Assembly: GCA_019636515.1 (NCBI GenBank)
Contig: JAHBXI010000003.1
Span: 705,478-758,941, forward strand
Source of the DNA: Phycisphaeraceae bacterium
GTDB taxonomy: Bacteria; Planctomycetota; Phycisphaerae; Phycisphaerales; UBA1924
Reading direction: 5' to 3'
DNA length: 53,464 nt
Shown here: positions 1 to 7,677 of the stretch, in pieces
Numbering within the stretch: the first letter of the stretch is position 1
How the letters are laid out: each line of letters starts with the position of its first letter
The notes under the pieces: model-generated
Database searches by the model: none
What the model was told of the DNA's origin: nothing
What the model saw: only the letters and a program-made list of their open reading frames with translations
Position numbers and translations under genes: made by a program

Positions 1-384
1 GGGGGAGTCCTCGAGCGGGGAGACGATGGTGAGCCACTGGTCCTGGGTGATGATCTGGGCGCCGATGCCGACGTATTCGCCGAGGAGTTCCTTGGCAAAG
101 TCGTTCCTGGCGACGGGCGGGACGTACTGGGTATAGGGGTCGTTGAGGGCCTCGATCATGCCGTTGATGGCGGCCTGCTGGAGGGCTTTGTCGTCGATGG
201 GGCTGATGTAGCGGTTGGCGAGGGTGGAGTGGACGTCGATGATCGGGTCGAGGAAGGCGTAGTCGGTGGTCCTGGCGGAGGCGGAGAGGTTGAGGGCGTT
301 GCTGAAGCCCATGCCGGCGGCGAGGGCGACGGCCCCGACGGTGGTGACGAGGAGTCCTTGCACAAAGGCGCGTTGTCGGCTCAC
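1..384 (-). CDS. S41-family C-terminal processing peptidase, N-terminal part (cut by window edge)
   Basis: This is the first 128 codons of a protease of the CtpA/Prc type, which trims exported proteins in the periplasm. Residues about 6-28 form one hydrophobic helix, an anchor or uncleaved signal. The text AINGMIEALNDPYTQY followed by LLGEYVGIGAQI is the characteristic helical region leading into the PDZ domain of S41 proteases. The catalytic Ser/Lys lie beyond position 1 and cannot be seen. I chose a GTG start because AAGGAGG lies 8 bases upstream. No ATG further upstream fits. The gene runs out of the window, so its length and operon are unknown. The family call is fairly secure; the exact subfamily is not. 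Confidence 0.8.
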   Translation of the reverse strand, partial: MSRQRAFVQGLLVTTVGAVALAAGMGFSNALNLSASARTTDYAFLDPIIDVHSTLANRYISPIDDKALQQAAINGMIEALNDPYTQYVPPVARNDFAKELLGEYVGIGAQIITQDQWLTIVSPLEDSP

Positions 385-1039
385 GGATCCGTCCTCCTTG
401 ACGACCGGGGCGAAACAAGGCTCATGGCCGATCAGGTTCGAAGTGAGACCTTTGCGGCGGGGTCGTCGGGTGTGCTGAGTCGGGGTAGTTTAGAGGGCCG
501 CCGTGGGCCAAACCACGGGATTGACGGAGTTCCCGGGCGATGGGCTCGACCAGTTCGCCGCGGCGTTTCCTGCACGCGTGGATGTCCTTTCAGGCACGCG
601 GACTTGATCGATGCCTGCCGAGAATCGGGGTTGTGTGCGTGCTCTTCCGTTCGCGTCGGGCGTTTTTCCCGACCAACGGCTCGCGGGTCCTGGCACGGAT
701 GGTCCGTATGTCGTCGGCACGCTAGGATTTCGTTCAGGAGATGGGCGGCCATGGTGATTTTCAGACAAGTTATGTCGTGATGCGAACGGCTTCGGGCGGT
801 GCCTGGGCGAACGGCACGGCCCCCCCCGGGGGGGACGTGACGGGGTTGCGACGGGTGTTGCCGGCGATCCTGGCCGATCCCGTGCCCGGCGTGCGAGGCG
901 TCCGACGTGCTTCCTTAATCCGCGTGTCCATTGGGATTCGAATCTCCGCCGTACCTTCCCCGGGCGAGGGATTGGCGGGGGTGTGTTGACATGCCTTGCG
1001 TTGACAGGGACGCCGGGGTCGTCCGTCGAGGTGACCAGA
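385..1039. other. Intergenic region between the divergent protease and hflX genes
   Basis: This gap of about 650 bases between two divergent genes must hold both promoters. I see no convincing coding frame: the open frames have no ribosome site and no recognisable protein text. A C8G7 tract lies near 821-835. The hexamer TTGACA occurs twice, 15 bases apart, at 986-991 and 1001-1006, just ahead of hflX. Neither copy has a good -10 at the normal distance. The tRNA-like string at 933-947 was examined and rejected. Confidence 0.5.
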
Positions 1040-2452
1040 ATGCCGCAACCACAGGAACGAACGACGATCGGTGTTTCTTCCGAGCGAGCGGTGCTCGCGG
1101 CGGTGCGTCTTCCCGAGTCGGTGTACGACCGATCGGACCCGTTTGGGGAACTTCGGGCGCTGGCGGAACAGGCCGGCGCGGTGATCGTGGGTGAGTTGAC
1201 GCAGAACCTGGCTCGTCCGGTCTCGGGGACGTACCTGGGATCGGGGAAGGTGGCGGAGTTGAAGGACCTGTGCGAGTTGCTGGGGGCGACGACGATCATC
1301 TTCGACCACGATCTTTCCCCGAAACAGATCGCCAACATCGAGAAGGAGACGGGCCGGAAGGTGATCGACCGGAGCGAACTGATCCTTGACATCTTCGCGT
1401 CGCGCGCGACGACGCGCGAGGCGCAGTTGCAGGTCGAACTGGCGCAGGTGGAGTACACGCTGCCCAGGCTCCGGGCGATGTGGACGCACCTGGAGCGGAT
1501 CGTGGGCGTGGGGGGGATCGGGGGGATCGGGACGCGTGGCCCGGGGGAGCAGCAACTCGAGATCGACCGCCGGCTGGCGCAGGCCCGGCGGCTCGACCTG
1601 GCGCGTGAACTTCGGACGATCCAGTCGCGCAAGCGCCGGGAGGTCCGGGCGCGCAAGGCCGAGCATTTCACGGTGGGGCTGGTCGGGTATACCAACGCGG
1701 GCAAGAGCACGCTGTTCAACACGCTGACGGCGGGCGGTGCGTACGCCGACGACCGCCTGTTCGCGACGCTGATGACGCGGACGCGTGAATGGGACCTGGG
1801 CGGCGGCCTGTCGGTGATGCTGTCGGACACGGTTGGTTTCGTGCGAGACCTGCCGCACAACCTGATCGCGTCGTTCAAGGCGACGCTGGACGAGGCGGTC
1901 CACGCCGACGTGCTTCTGATCGTGCTGGACGTCTCGGATCCGGCGGCGGACCTTCAGTACGCGACGGTGGCATCGACGGTCGGCGAGTTGATCGGCCAGG
2001 CGCGGCGCGAGGCCGAGCACGACGGGGAGGCGTTCTCGCCGCCCCAGCGGATCGTGCTGCTGAACAAGGCGGATCGGCTGGCGGACAACGCCGAGTTGCT
2101 GGTGTGGCAGCGCAAGATCGACGGGGCGATCCCGATCTGCGCGTTGGCGGCTCCGCCGGGGACCTCGGAGGACAGCCGCCCGACGGGCCAGGCGGACCTG
2201 GCGCGGCGTGTGCGTTCGCTGGCGCAGGGGCTGGTTGAGGAACTGGACATCACGGTTCCGTTCGCGCAGTCGCGGGCGATCCACCTGATCGAGTCGCAGG
2301 GCCAGGTGATCGATCGGACCTACGACGGTGACTCGGTGACGATCCGCGTGCGGATCGGGAGGCGGCAGGTCGAGCAGTTGCGGGCGGGAGGGGCGAAGAT
2401 CGCGGTGGCGGGAGAGCCCCGCGGGTCCGAGAGCAAGGGGTGGACGGCGTGA
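1040..2452 (+). CDS. hflX: HflX GTPase, ribosome-associated
   Basis: A 470-residue HflX. This conserved GTPase binds the 50S subunit and splits or rescues stalled ribosomes under stress. The N-terminal HflX domain shows SGTYLGSGKVAEL, the DHDLSPKQ stretch and the glycine-rich linker GVGGIGGIGTRGPGE. The G domain follows with G1 GYTNAGKST near residue 216, G3 DTVGF near 262 and G4 NKAD near 340, and a C-terminal domain of about 100 residues. The frame is open upstream to 983. I chose the ATG at 1040 because a GAGG lies 8 bases before it; GTG at 1031 is possible. The gene converges on the Xer recombinase gene with a 27-base gap and stands alone on its strand. Confidence 0.95.
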   Translation: MPQPQERTTIGVSSERAVLAAVRLPESVYDRSDPFGELRALAEQAGAVIVGELTQNLARPVSGTYLGSGKVAELKDLCELLGATTIIFDHDLSPKQIANIEKETGRKVIDRSELILDIFASRATTREAQLQVELAQVEYTLPRLRAMWTHLERIVGVGGIGGIGTRGPGEQQLEIDRRLAQARRLDLARELRTIQSRKRREVRARKAEHFTVGLVGYTNAGKSTLFNTLTAGGAYADDRLFATLMTRTREWDLGGGLSVMLSDTVGFVRDLPHNLIASFKATLDEAVHADVLLIVLDVSDPAADLQYATVASTVGELIGQARREAEHDGEAFSPPQRIVLLNKADRLADNAELLVWQRKIDGAIPICALAAPPGTSEDSRPTGQADLARRVRSLAQGLVEELDITVPFAQSRAIHLIESQGQVIDRTYDGDSVTIRVRIGRRQVEQLRAGGAKIAVAGEPRGSESKGWTA

Positions 2453-2479
2453 TCCCCGACCGGCCAAGGGGGCGGCGCT

Positions 2480-3547
2480 TCATCCCCTGGCCTTGCGTTC
2501 TCGCGGGTGGTATTGGCGGTGGACGGCGCGGAGCCGTGACCGGTCGACGTGGGTGTAGATCTGCGTGGTGGCGATGTCGGCGTGCCCGAGGAACTCCTGG
2601 ACGACCCGCAGGTCCGCTCCCCCGGCGAGCAGGTGCGTGGCAAAGGAGTGGCGGATGGTGTGGGGGTGGATGTTCTTCAATCCGGCGGCGGCGGCGTGCC
2701 GGCGGATGATCTTCCATATCGCGACGCGTTCGAGCGGGCGTCCGGTACGGGAAAGAAAGAGGCGTCCCCTGTCGGCGGACCCGAGGCCCGCGCGGAGAAG
2801 AACCGGGCGCCCGTGGGCGAGGTAGGCATCGAGGGCGGCGCGGGCGGGGACTCCCATGGGGACGATTCGCTGCTTGGATCCCTTCCCGTGGACGCGCAGG
2901 GCGGTGAGGGTGTCGAGCACGTCGATGAGGGCGATGGTGGCGGCCTCGGTGGCCCTGAGTCCGCTGGCGTAGAGGAGTTCAAAGAGGGCGGTGTCACGCA
3001 GCGCCAGGGCGTCGGCGGTCTGGGAGGCACGGCGTTGGTTCCTGCCGGATTCGGGCGCGGCCCCGCGGGCGCGTGCGTGCAAGTCTGGCGAGGCGAGCAG
3101 GGTTCGCACCTGTCCGGGGGTCATGACATCGGGCAGGTTTCGCCGGCGGTGGGGGCGTTCAAGCAGGTCGGTCGGGAGGCGTTCGACGTGCCGCATGGCC
3201 AGTGCCCAGCGGAAGAACATGCGTATGGCGGCCAGGTGCCGTGTGACGGAAGATGGCTCCATGGCCCGTCCGGCCTTGAGGGATGCCAGGTGCGCGGCGA
3301 GGTGGCGGGGGGTGACGGCGGCCGGGTTATCGACTCGTGCGAGGACGAGTTCTTCGATGAGGTCGTTGAGGTCTCGCGTGTAGGCGGCGATGGTGTTGCG
3401 CGACAGGCCGCGCTCGACGCGCAGGAAGACGAGATAGTCCCCCAGGGCATGTCGCCAGGCCGGTGGGAAGGGATGTCGCTGGCGAGGACGTGGGCCAGGT
3501 CGGGCGGGCGCGGGCCGTGGCTTGGGGGCTGGCATCGGTGTTGGCAT
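2480..3547 (-). CDS. Xer-type tyrosine recombinase (XerC/XerD family)
   Basis: A site-specific recombinase that probably resolves chromosome dimers at dif. The N-terminal SAM-like core-binding domain starts near AWRHALGDYLVFLRVERGLS. The catalytic residues are all visible: R in SGLRATE, K in GKGSKQR, HTIRH (H-x-x-R), H in GHADIATT and the nucleophile Y in TQIYTHVD. An insertion of about 24 residues (GAAPESGRNQRR and flanks) sits before the first catalytic Arg. The first 30 residues are Pro/Ala rich and probably disordered. The frame is open to 3661, but that longer start has no ribosome site and would run across the flgI promoter, so I use the internal ATG at 3547, also without a clear ribosome site. 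XerC and XerD cannot be told apart here. Confidence 0.9.
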   Translation of the reverse strand: MPTPMPAPKPRPAPARPGPRPRQRHPFPPAWRHALGDYLVFLRVERGLSRNTIAAYTRDLNDLIEELVLARVDNPAAVTPRHLAAHLASLKAGRAMEPSSVTRHLAAIRMFFRWALAMRHVERLPTDLLERPHRRRNLPDVMTPGQVRTLLASPDLHARARGAAPESGRNQRRASQTADALALRDTALFELLYASGLRATEAATIALIDVLDTLTALRVHGKGSKQRIVPMGVPARAALDAYLAHGRPVLLRAGLGSADRGRLFLSRTGRPLERVAIWKIIRRHAAAAGLKNIHPHTIRHSFATHLLAGGADLRVVQEFLGHADIATTQIYTHVDRSRLRAVHRQYHPRERKARG

Positions 3548-3631
3548 GGGGGAGAGCCGGGCGATTGAGGGGGATACGGAGGATCCAGGAATATCGGCGT
3601 TGTGTGGCCGGATGGATGACCGCTGGGGCGC

Positions 3632-3647
3632 TGGCACGGGCGTTGCG
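3632..3647 (+). promoter_or_regulatory. Sigma-54 (-24/-12) promoter of the flgI operon
   Basis: TGGCACGGGCGTTGCG matches the RpoN consensus TGGCACRNNNNTTGCW at every fixed position except the last, with the required ten bases between GG (3633-3634) and GC (3645-3646). The predicted transcription start, 12 bases past the -12 C, is near 3658, only about two bases before the flgI ATG. No SD-like run lies between, so the message would be leaderless. It is the only close match in the 110 bases upstream of the operon. Confidence 0.72.
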
Positions 3648-3659
3648 GTTGGGCGCGGC

Positions 3660-4745
3660 ATGAGTGTGCGCGCGGTGTTGTGTCTGACGCTCGCGGTCGT
3701 GATGATCGCCTCCCGGGCGACCGGGACGACGGTGAAAGAACTGGTCCGCCTGAGAGGGCAGGGGGAATCGGTGCTTCGGGGGACGGGGCTGGTGGTGGGC
3801 CTGCCGGGGACGGGGGATTCGGGGAAGGAGCCGGCGCTGGCCCGCCCTCTGGCGGAGTTTCACAAGAACAGCGGGAACGCGATCGGTCGTCTGGAGGAAC
3901 TGGCCACGACGCGATCGGTGGCGCTGGTGTCGCTGAGTTGCGTGATCCCCGAGGGGGGAGCGAGGGCGGACGACACGATCGACGTGCATGTCTCGACGCT
4001 TGGAACGGCCAAGAGCCTCAAGGGTGGGCGGTTGATTCTTTCGCCGTTGATAGGCCCGTACAAGGGCGATCCGGTGTACGCGATGGCGGAGGGGGCGATC
4101 AGCATCGAGGATGGATCGACGCCGACCTCGGCGCGGGTGCGTCTGGGGGCACGGATGCTCGAGGACATCGCGATGCCCCCGGTGGGGGATTCGTTCGACC
4201 TGGTCATTCGGCCCGCGTTTGCGGGGTGGAGTTCGGCGACGCAGATCGCGGCGTCGATCGAGTCGTTGTACCGGGCGGATCCGATGTCGGGGGGACCGAC
4301 GGTGGCACGCGCGATCGACGAGCGGACGGTGCGTGTGTTTGTGCCCGAGGCGGAACGGGTCGATCGCGCGGCGTTCGTGGCGGACGTGATGTCGGCGGAC
4401 GTGAACACCGCGCTGCTTCGGCTGCCGGCGATGGTGGTGGTGAACCCCGCGGACGGCAGCATCGTGATGACGGCGGACGTCCAGATCGGGGCGGTGGCGA
4501 TCACGCACAAGGACCTGACGATCACGACGACGATCCCGGCGCCGCAACCGACGGCGTTTGACCCGCTGGTGGACCGCACGCGGTGGACGGGGGTTCAGGC
4601 GCCGGCGGCGGCGGGAGGAAACGCGAAACTGTCGGACCTTCTGGCGGCGTTCAAGCAACTCGATATCCCGGTGCAGGACCAGATCGACGTTCTCCAGATG
4701 ATCCAGAAGGCCGGGAAACTGCACGCGAAACTGGTGATCGACTGA
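3660..4745 (+). CDS. flgI: Flagellar P-ring protein FlgI
   Basis: FlgI (361 residues) assembles the periplasmic P-ring around the flagellar rod. A signal peptide (SVRAVLCLTLAVVMIA core, cleavage near residue 20-24) is followed by VKELVRLRGQGESVLRGTGLVVGLPGTGDS, the N-terminal FlgI signature split here by reading only its parts (RGTGLVVGLPGTGDS). The C-terminal VTHKDL-like text reads AITHKDLTITTTIP, and the end TFKQLDIPVQDQ-like text (AAFKQLDIPVQDQIDVLQ) matches the family end. The ATG at 3660 is preceded by no ribosome site, in line with a start point at about 3658. The frame is open to 3522, but that would remove the signal peptide from the N-terminus. It is the first gene of the flagellar block. 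Confidence 0.95.
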   Translation: MSVRAVLCLTLAVVMIASRATGTTVKELVRLRGQGESVLRGTGLVVGLPGTGDSGKEPALARPLAEFHKNSGNAIGRLEELATTRSVALVSLSCVIPEGGARADDTIDVHVSTLGTAKSLKGGRLILSPLIGPYKGDPVYAMAEGAISIEDGSTPTSARVRLGARMLEDIAMPPVGDSFDLVIRPAFAGWSSATQIAASIESLYRADPMSGGPTVARAIDERTVRVFVPEAERVDRAAFVADVMSADVNTALLRLPAMVVVNPADGSIVMTADVQIGAVAITHKDLTITTTIPAPQPTAFDPLVDRTRWTGVQAPAAAGGNAKLSDLLAAFKQLDIPVQDQIDVLQMIQKAGKLHAKLVID

Positions 4746-4793
4746 ACACGCCGCGCGGCCGAGGCCGCGGCGTCAAGAGCAGGGGCACGACCA

Positions 4794-5204
4794 ATGACCG
4801 GAGCAAGCGACGCCATCAGCGTAGAGAGTGGAGCGGGCGTTCAGCGCGCCGTGGCGGCGACGGGCCTCCGGGCGGATCGCGGCCTGGAGTTCGCGGCGGT
4901 GCTTGGGCGTCACGGCATCGGGGCGACGGGGCGTGAGGCGCGGCCCGGCTCGGCGGGGGCGGCGCGGCGGGCGGCCGAGGAGTTCGTGTCGATCGCGCTG
5001 GTGCAGCCGGTGCTCGCCCAGGCGAGGGAGTCGTCGATGGCGGCCGAGCCGTTTGCGCCATCCCCGGCGGAGCGTCAGTTCGGCGCGTTGCATGATGCGA
5101 TGATTGCGCAGCGGATTACCCGATCGGCGCAGTTTCCGCTGGTTGATCGGATCGCGGAGAGCCTGATGGGCCGACGTGTCGCGGGAGGGGTGCCCGCGCG
5201 ATGA
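4794..5204 (+). CDS. flgJ: Rod-binding protein, FlgJ N-terminal domain type
   Basis: A 136-residue protein matching the rod-binding domain of FlgJ: an FVSIALVQPVLAQARES helix followed by ERQFGALHDAMIAQRITRS and FPLVDRIAESLM. In enterobacteria FlgJ caps the growing rod in the periplasm and also carries a muramidase domain. That domain is absent here, as in many phyla, so wall opening must come from another enzyme. The gene begins 48 bases after flgI, and its stop overlaps the flgN start by four bases (ATGA), indicating translational coupling. The first 50 residues are Ala/Gly rich and poorly conserved. FlgJ naming rests on the C-terminal half and on the gene order. Confidence 0.82.
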   Translation: MTGASDAISVESGAGVQRAVAATGLRADRGLEFAAVLGRHGIGATGREARPGSAGAARRAAEEFVSIALVQPVLAQARESSMAAEPFAPSPAERQFGALHDAMIAQRITRSAQFPLVDRIAESLMGRRVAGGVPAR

Positions 5205-5797
5205 AAACCGCGATGAATTCCGCCATGAAAACAGGGATGAACGCCATGCCGAACGACTCCGCGAGCGGGTCTCCCCGCGCGCTGTCAATCCCGCACGCCG
5301 AGGCGTTGGAGTCGCTGCTGCACGACCTGACGGTCGCGCACGAGCGGCTGTGGCGTTCATCGTCGGGGCTGCGGGAGGCGATCCGATCCGCGGACCCGTC
5401 GGGTGTTGAGCGTGCCACGGCGGACCAGTCGGCGTCGCTGGGAGCGATCGCGGATCTTGAGGAGCGTCGCCGGGCACTGGTGGGTGAGATCACGTCAATC
5501 GGGGCTTGCCCCGCGGGTTTTGCGGGTCGCCCGGTGACGCTGACGGACCTGGCGTCGATGGCCCCGGAGCCTTGCCGGGCCCGGCTGATGGAGGCGGCGG
5601 AATGCCTGCGGAGGTGCGTGGCTCAGGCGGCCGAGGCGCAGCGGACGCTTCGATCGGCGTCGTCGTCGCTGCTGGCGCACATGGAGGGCCTGATGCGACA
5701 GGTGGCCCAGCGTCTCAGCCACGCGGGGACGTACGGGCGCCGGGGGGTGATCGAGGGATCCCCGGCGGTGGTGTCGGGGCTTGACCTTGTGACTTGA
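5201..5797 (+). CDS. flgN: FlgN-family flagellar export chaperone
   Basis: A 198-residue, Ala/Arg/Leu-rich helical protein in the usual FlgN place, directly before flgK. FlgN chaperones keep FlgK and FlgL unfolded and deliver them to the export gate. The pattern LLHDLTVAHERLWRSSSGLREAI, then DLEERRRALVGEI, fits the antiparallel helices of the family, although identity is always low. The start codon overlaps the stop of the rod-binding gene. The N-terminus is odd: five ATG codons lie within the first 16 codons (MKTAMNSAMKTGMNAM), so the true start may be any of them. GGGAGGGG about 10 bases upstream supports 5201. Confidence 0.8.
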   Translation: MKTAMNSAMKTGMNAMPNDSASGSPRALSIPHAEALESLLHDLTVAHERLWRSSSGLREAIRSADPSGVERATADQSASLGAIADLEERRRALVGEITSIGACPAGFAGRPVTLTDLASMAPEPCRARLMEAAECLRRCVAQAAEAQRTLRSASSSLLAHMEGLMRQVAQRLSHAGTYGRRGVIEGSPAVVSGLDLVT

Positions 5798-5824
5798 TCG
5801 ACGTGCCGCGTGGATGGACGTGGA

Positions 5825-5840
5825 TGGCACGCGGCTCGCG
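5825..5840 (+). promoter_or_regulatory. Possible second sigma-54 promoter, upstream of flgK
   Basis: TGGCACGCGGCTCGCG has a perfect TGGCACG -24 half and keeps ten bases between GG and GC, but its -12 half reads TCGC instead of TTGC. It lies 79 bases before flgK in the only sizeable gap (121 bases) of the early flagellar block. It could give a hook-junction transcript separate from the flgI one. The site is weaker than those at 3632 and 10849. Confidence 0.4.
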
Positions 5841-5918
5841 GAGCGTGCCGGGACGGCGCCCGTCGCGAACGACCGAGGATGAGGCCGAGGAAGCGGCCGT
5901 CGAGAGACCAGGAAACCC

Positions 5919-7655
5919 ATGAGTTTGACCGCCGCGCTCAACATCGGACGATCCGCCCTGGGGGCGAGCCAGATCGGGATCCAGGTCGCGGGCAACAACG
6001 TGGCGAACGTGGCGACGCCGGGGTATTCGCGTCAGGTCGCGAATCTCTCGCCGATCGGTGGTTCGGACCCGTACAGCCGCCTTTCGGCGGGGCGTGGGGT
6101 CGGGGTGTCGGATGTCCGGCGTCAGATCGACGCGGCGCTGCAATCGCGGCTGTGGATGAGCACGGCGGATCGTTCGGCGGCACGCCAGCAACTGGACCTG
6201 ATGACGCAGGTCGAGAGCGTGCTCGGGGAATTGTCGGGGAACGACCTGTCGAGCGAGTTGTCGGCGTTTTTCAACGCGTGGAGCGAGCGTGCCAACAACA
6301 CGCAGTCGTCGGCGACGGTGGTGCAGCAGGGTGACAAACTCGCGGGGATGCTCCAGCGTCTGCGGTCGTCGCTGACGACGGTTCGCGCGCAGATCGACCG
6401 TCAACTGTCGGGCGCGGTGACGGCGGCGGACGGGCTGCTCGACCAGGTGGCCTCGCTGAACGCGGCGATTTCGGCGGCGGAGACGTCGGGCGGCTCCGCC
6501 AACGCGCTTCGCGACCAGCGCGACCAGGTGGTGTCGAAACTGAGCGAACTGCTGGATGTGTCGGTGATCGAGCGTCAGAACGGGGCGGTGGACGTGCTGG
6601 TCGGCTCGACGCCGGTGGTTCTGGCGGGGGTGTCGCGCGGGATTCACCTGCGGTCGGTCGGGGCGGGCGCCTCGACGGAAATGGTCGTGGCGTTGCGAGC
6701 GGATGGGGAGCCGCTGCCGGCCACGGGCGGGAGCATCGCGGGGTTGATCGGATCTCGCCGGACGACGGTGGACGGGACGATCCGTCAACTCGACGCGGTG
6801 GCGAGCCAGTTGATCTTCCAGGTGAACCGTCTGCACTCGACGGGCGCGAACCTCTCGAACCTGTCCGGGGCGACGGGCTCGCTGTCGATCCCGGCGTCGG
6901 ATCGTGGATTGGCGATGAACGACCCTGGGAACCGAGCTTTCTCGTCGCTTCCGTTTGCGGCGACGCACGGGTCATTCACGGTCCGGGTGAAGAACACGGC
7001 GGACGGGTCGTTCCAGTCGGTGCGAGTGAACGTGGATCTTGACGGGGTCGGGCCCGGCGGGGTCTTGACGACCGCCCATGACACGTCGGCCGAGGATATC
7101 CGCGCGGCGATCGACGGGATCACGGGCCTCTCGGCGTCGTTCAGCCCCGAGGGCCGGCTGGTGGTGAGGGCGGCGTCGGGGTTCGAGTTCTCGTTCGAGG
7201 ATGATACTTCGTCGGCGCTGGCGGTGCTGGGGGTGAACTCGTATTTCACGGGGGTGAACGGGTCGGACATCGCGGTGCGTGACGACCTGAAGTCGAACCC
7301 GTCGGGGCTGATGTCGGGTCGGATGACGGCGGGCGGGCTGGTGGAGAACGCCAACGCGATGGCGATCGTGGGACTCCAGGACGCCTCGAACGATGTCCTG
7401 GGTGGCCGGTCGATCCGTCAGGGGTGGATCGACGCGGTTCAGGAGGTGGGGATTCGGACGTCCTCGGCGGAGAGCCGGACTCTGGCGCTGGGTGTGGTGC
7501 AGGAGAGCCTGGAGGCACAGCGGGCCTCGATCAGCGGCGTGAGCATCGACGAGGAGGCGTTGAACCTGATGAATTTTCAGCGGCAGTACCAGGGCGCGGC
7601 CCGGGTGATCAGCGTCGCCGACCAGTTGATGCAGACCCTGATGTCGCTGGTGTGA
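5919..7655 (+). CDS. flgK: Flagellar hook-associated protein 1, FlgK
   Basis: FlgK (578 residues) is the first hook-filament junction protein. The N-terminal rod/hook helix reads LTAALNIGRSALGASQIGIQ and AGNNVANVATPGYSRQ, the hallmark ANTPGYSR-type motif. The coiled coil of the D1 domain follows (SSELSAFFNAWSERANNTQS). The C-terminal SISGVSIDEEALNLMNFQ and QYQGAARVISVADQLMQTL are the closing FlgK helices. The middle domain (about residues 330-450) holds an insert with FTVRVKNTADGSFQSVRV. AGGA lies a few bases upstream of the ATG. flgL follows after 22 bases, so the two are co-transcribed and made in step. Confidence 0.96.
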   Translation: MSLTAALNIGRSALGASQIGIQVAGNNVANVATPGYSRQVANLSPIGGSDPYSRLSAGRGVGVSDVRRQIDAALQSRLWMSTADRSAARQQLDLMTQVESVLGELSGNDLSSELSAFFNAWSERANNTQSSATVVQQGDKLAGMLQRLRSSLTTVRAQIDRQLSGAVTAADGLLDQVASLNAAISAAETSGGSANALRDQRDQVVSKLSELLDVSVIERQNGAVDVLVGSTPVVLAGVSRGIHLRSVGAGASTEMVVALRADGEPLPATGGSIAGLIGSRRTTVDGTIRQLDAVASQLIFQVNRLHSTGANLSNLSGATGSLSIPASDRGLAMNDPGNRAFSSLPFAATHGSFTVRVKNTADGSFQSVRVNVDLDGVGPGGVLTTAHDTSAEDIRAAIDGITGLSASFSPEGRLVVRAASGFEFSFEDDTSSALAVLGVNSYFTGVNGSDIAVRDDLKSNPSGLMSGRMTAGGLVENANAMAIVGLQDASNDVLGGRSIRQGWIDAVQEVGIRTSSAESRTLALGVVQESLEAQRASISGVSIDEEALNLMNFQRQYQGAARVISVADQLMQTLMSLV

Positions 7656-7677
7656 GCCGGGGCCCCGGAGGACCACC

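Noticed and set aside
933..947. tRNA/tmRNA-like T-arm GGGATTCGAATCTCC
   Set aside because: No acceptor stem, D arm or tag frame can be paired around it on either strand; the T stem itself has mismatches.
986..1006. Two TTGACA hexamers as -35 boxes for hflX
   Set aside because: Neither has a recognisable -10 element at 15-19 bases; kept only as a note on the intergenic region.
490..2467. Long open frames on the minus strand opposite hflX
   Set aside because: They are shadows of hflX caused by high GC, with Arg/Pro-rich text and no ribosome sites.
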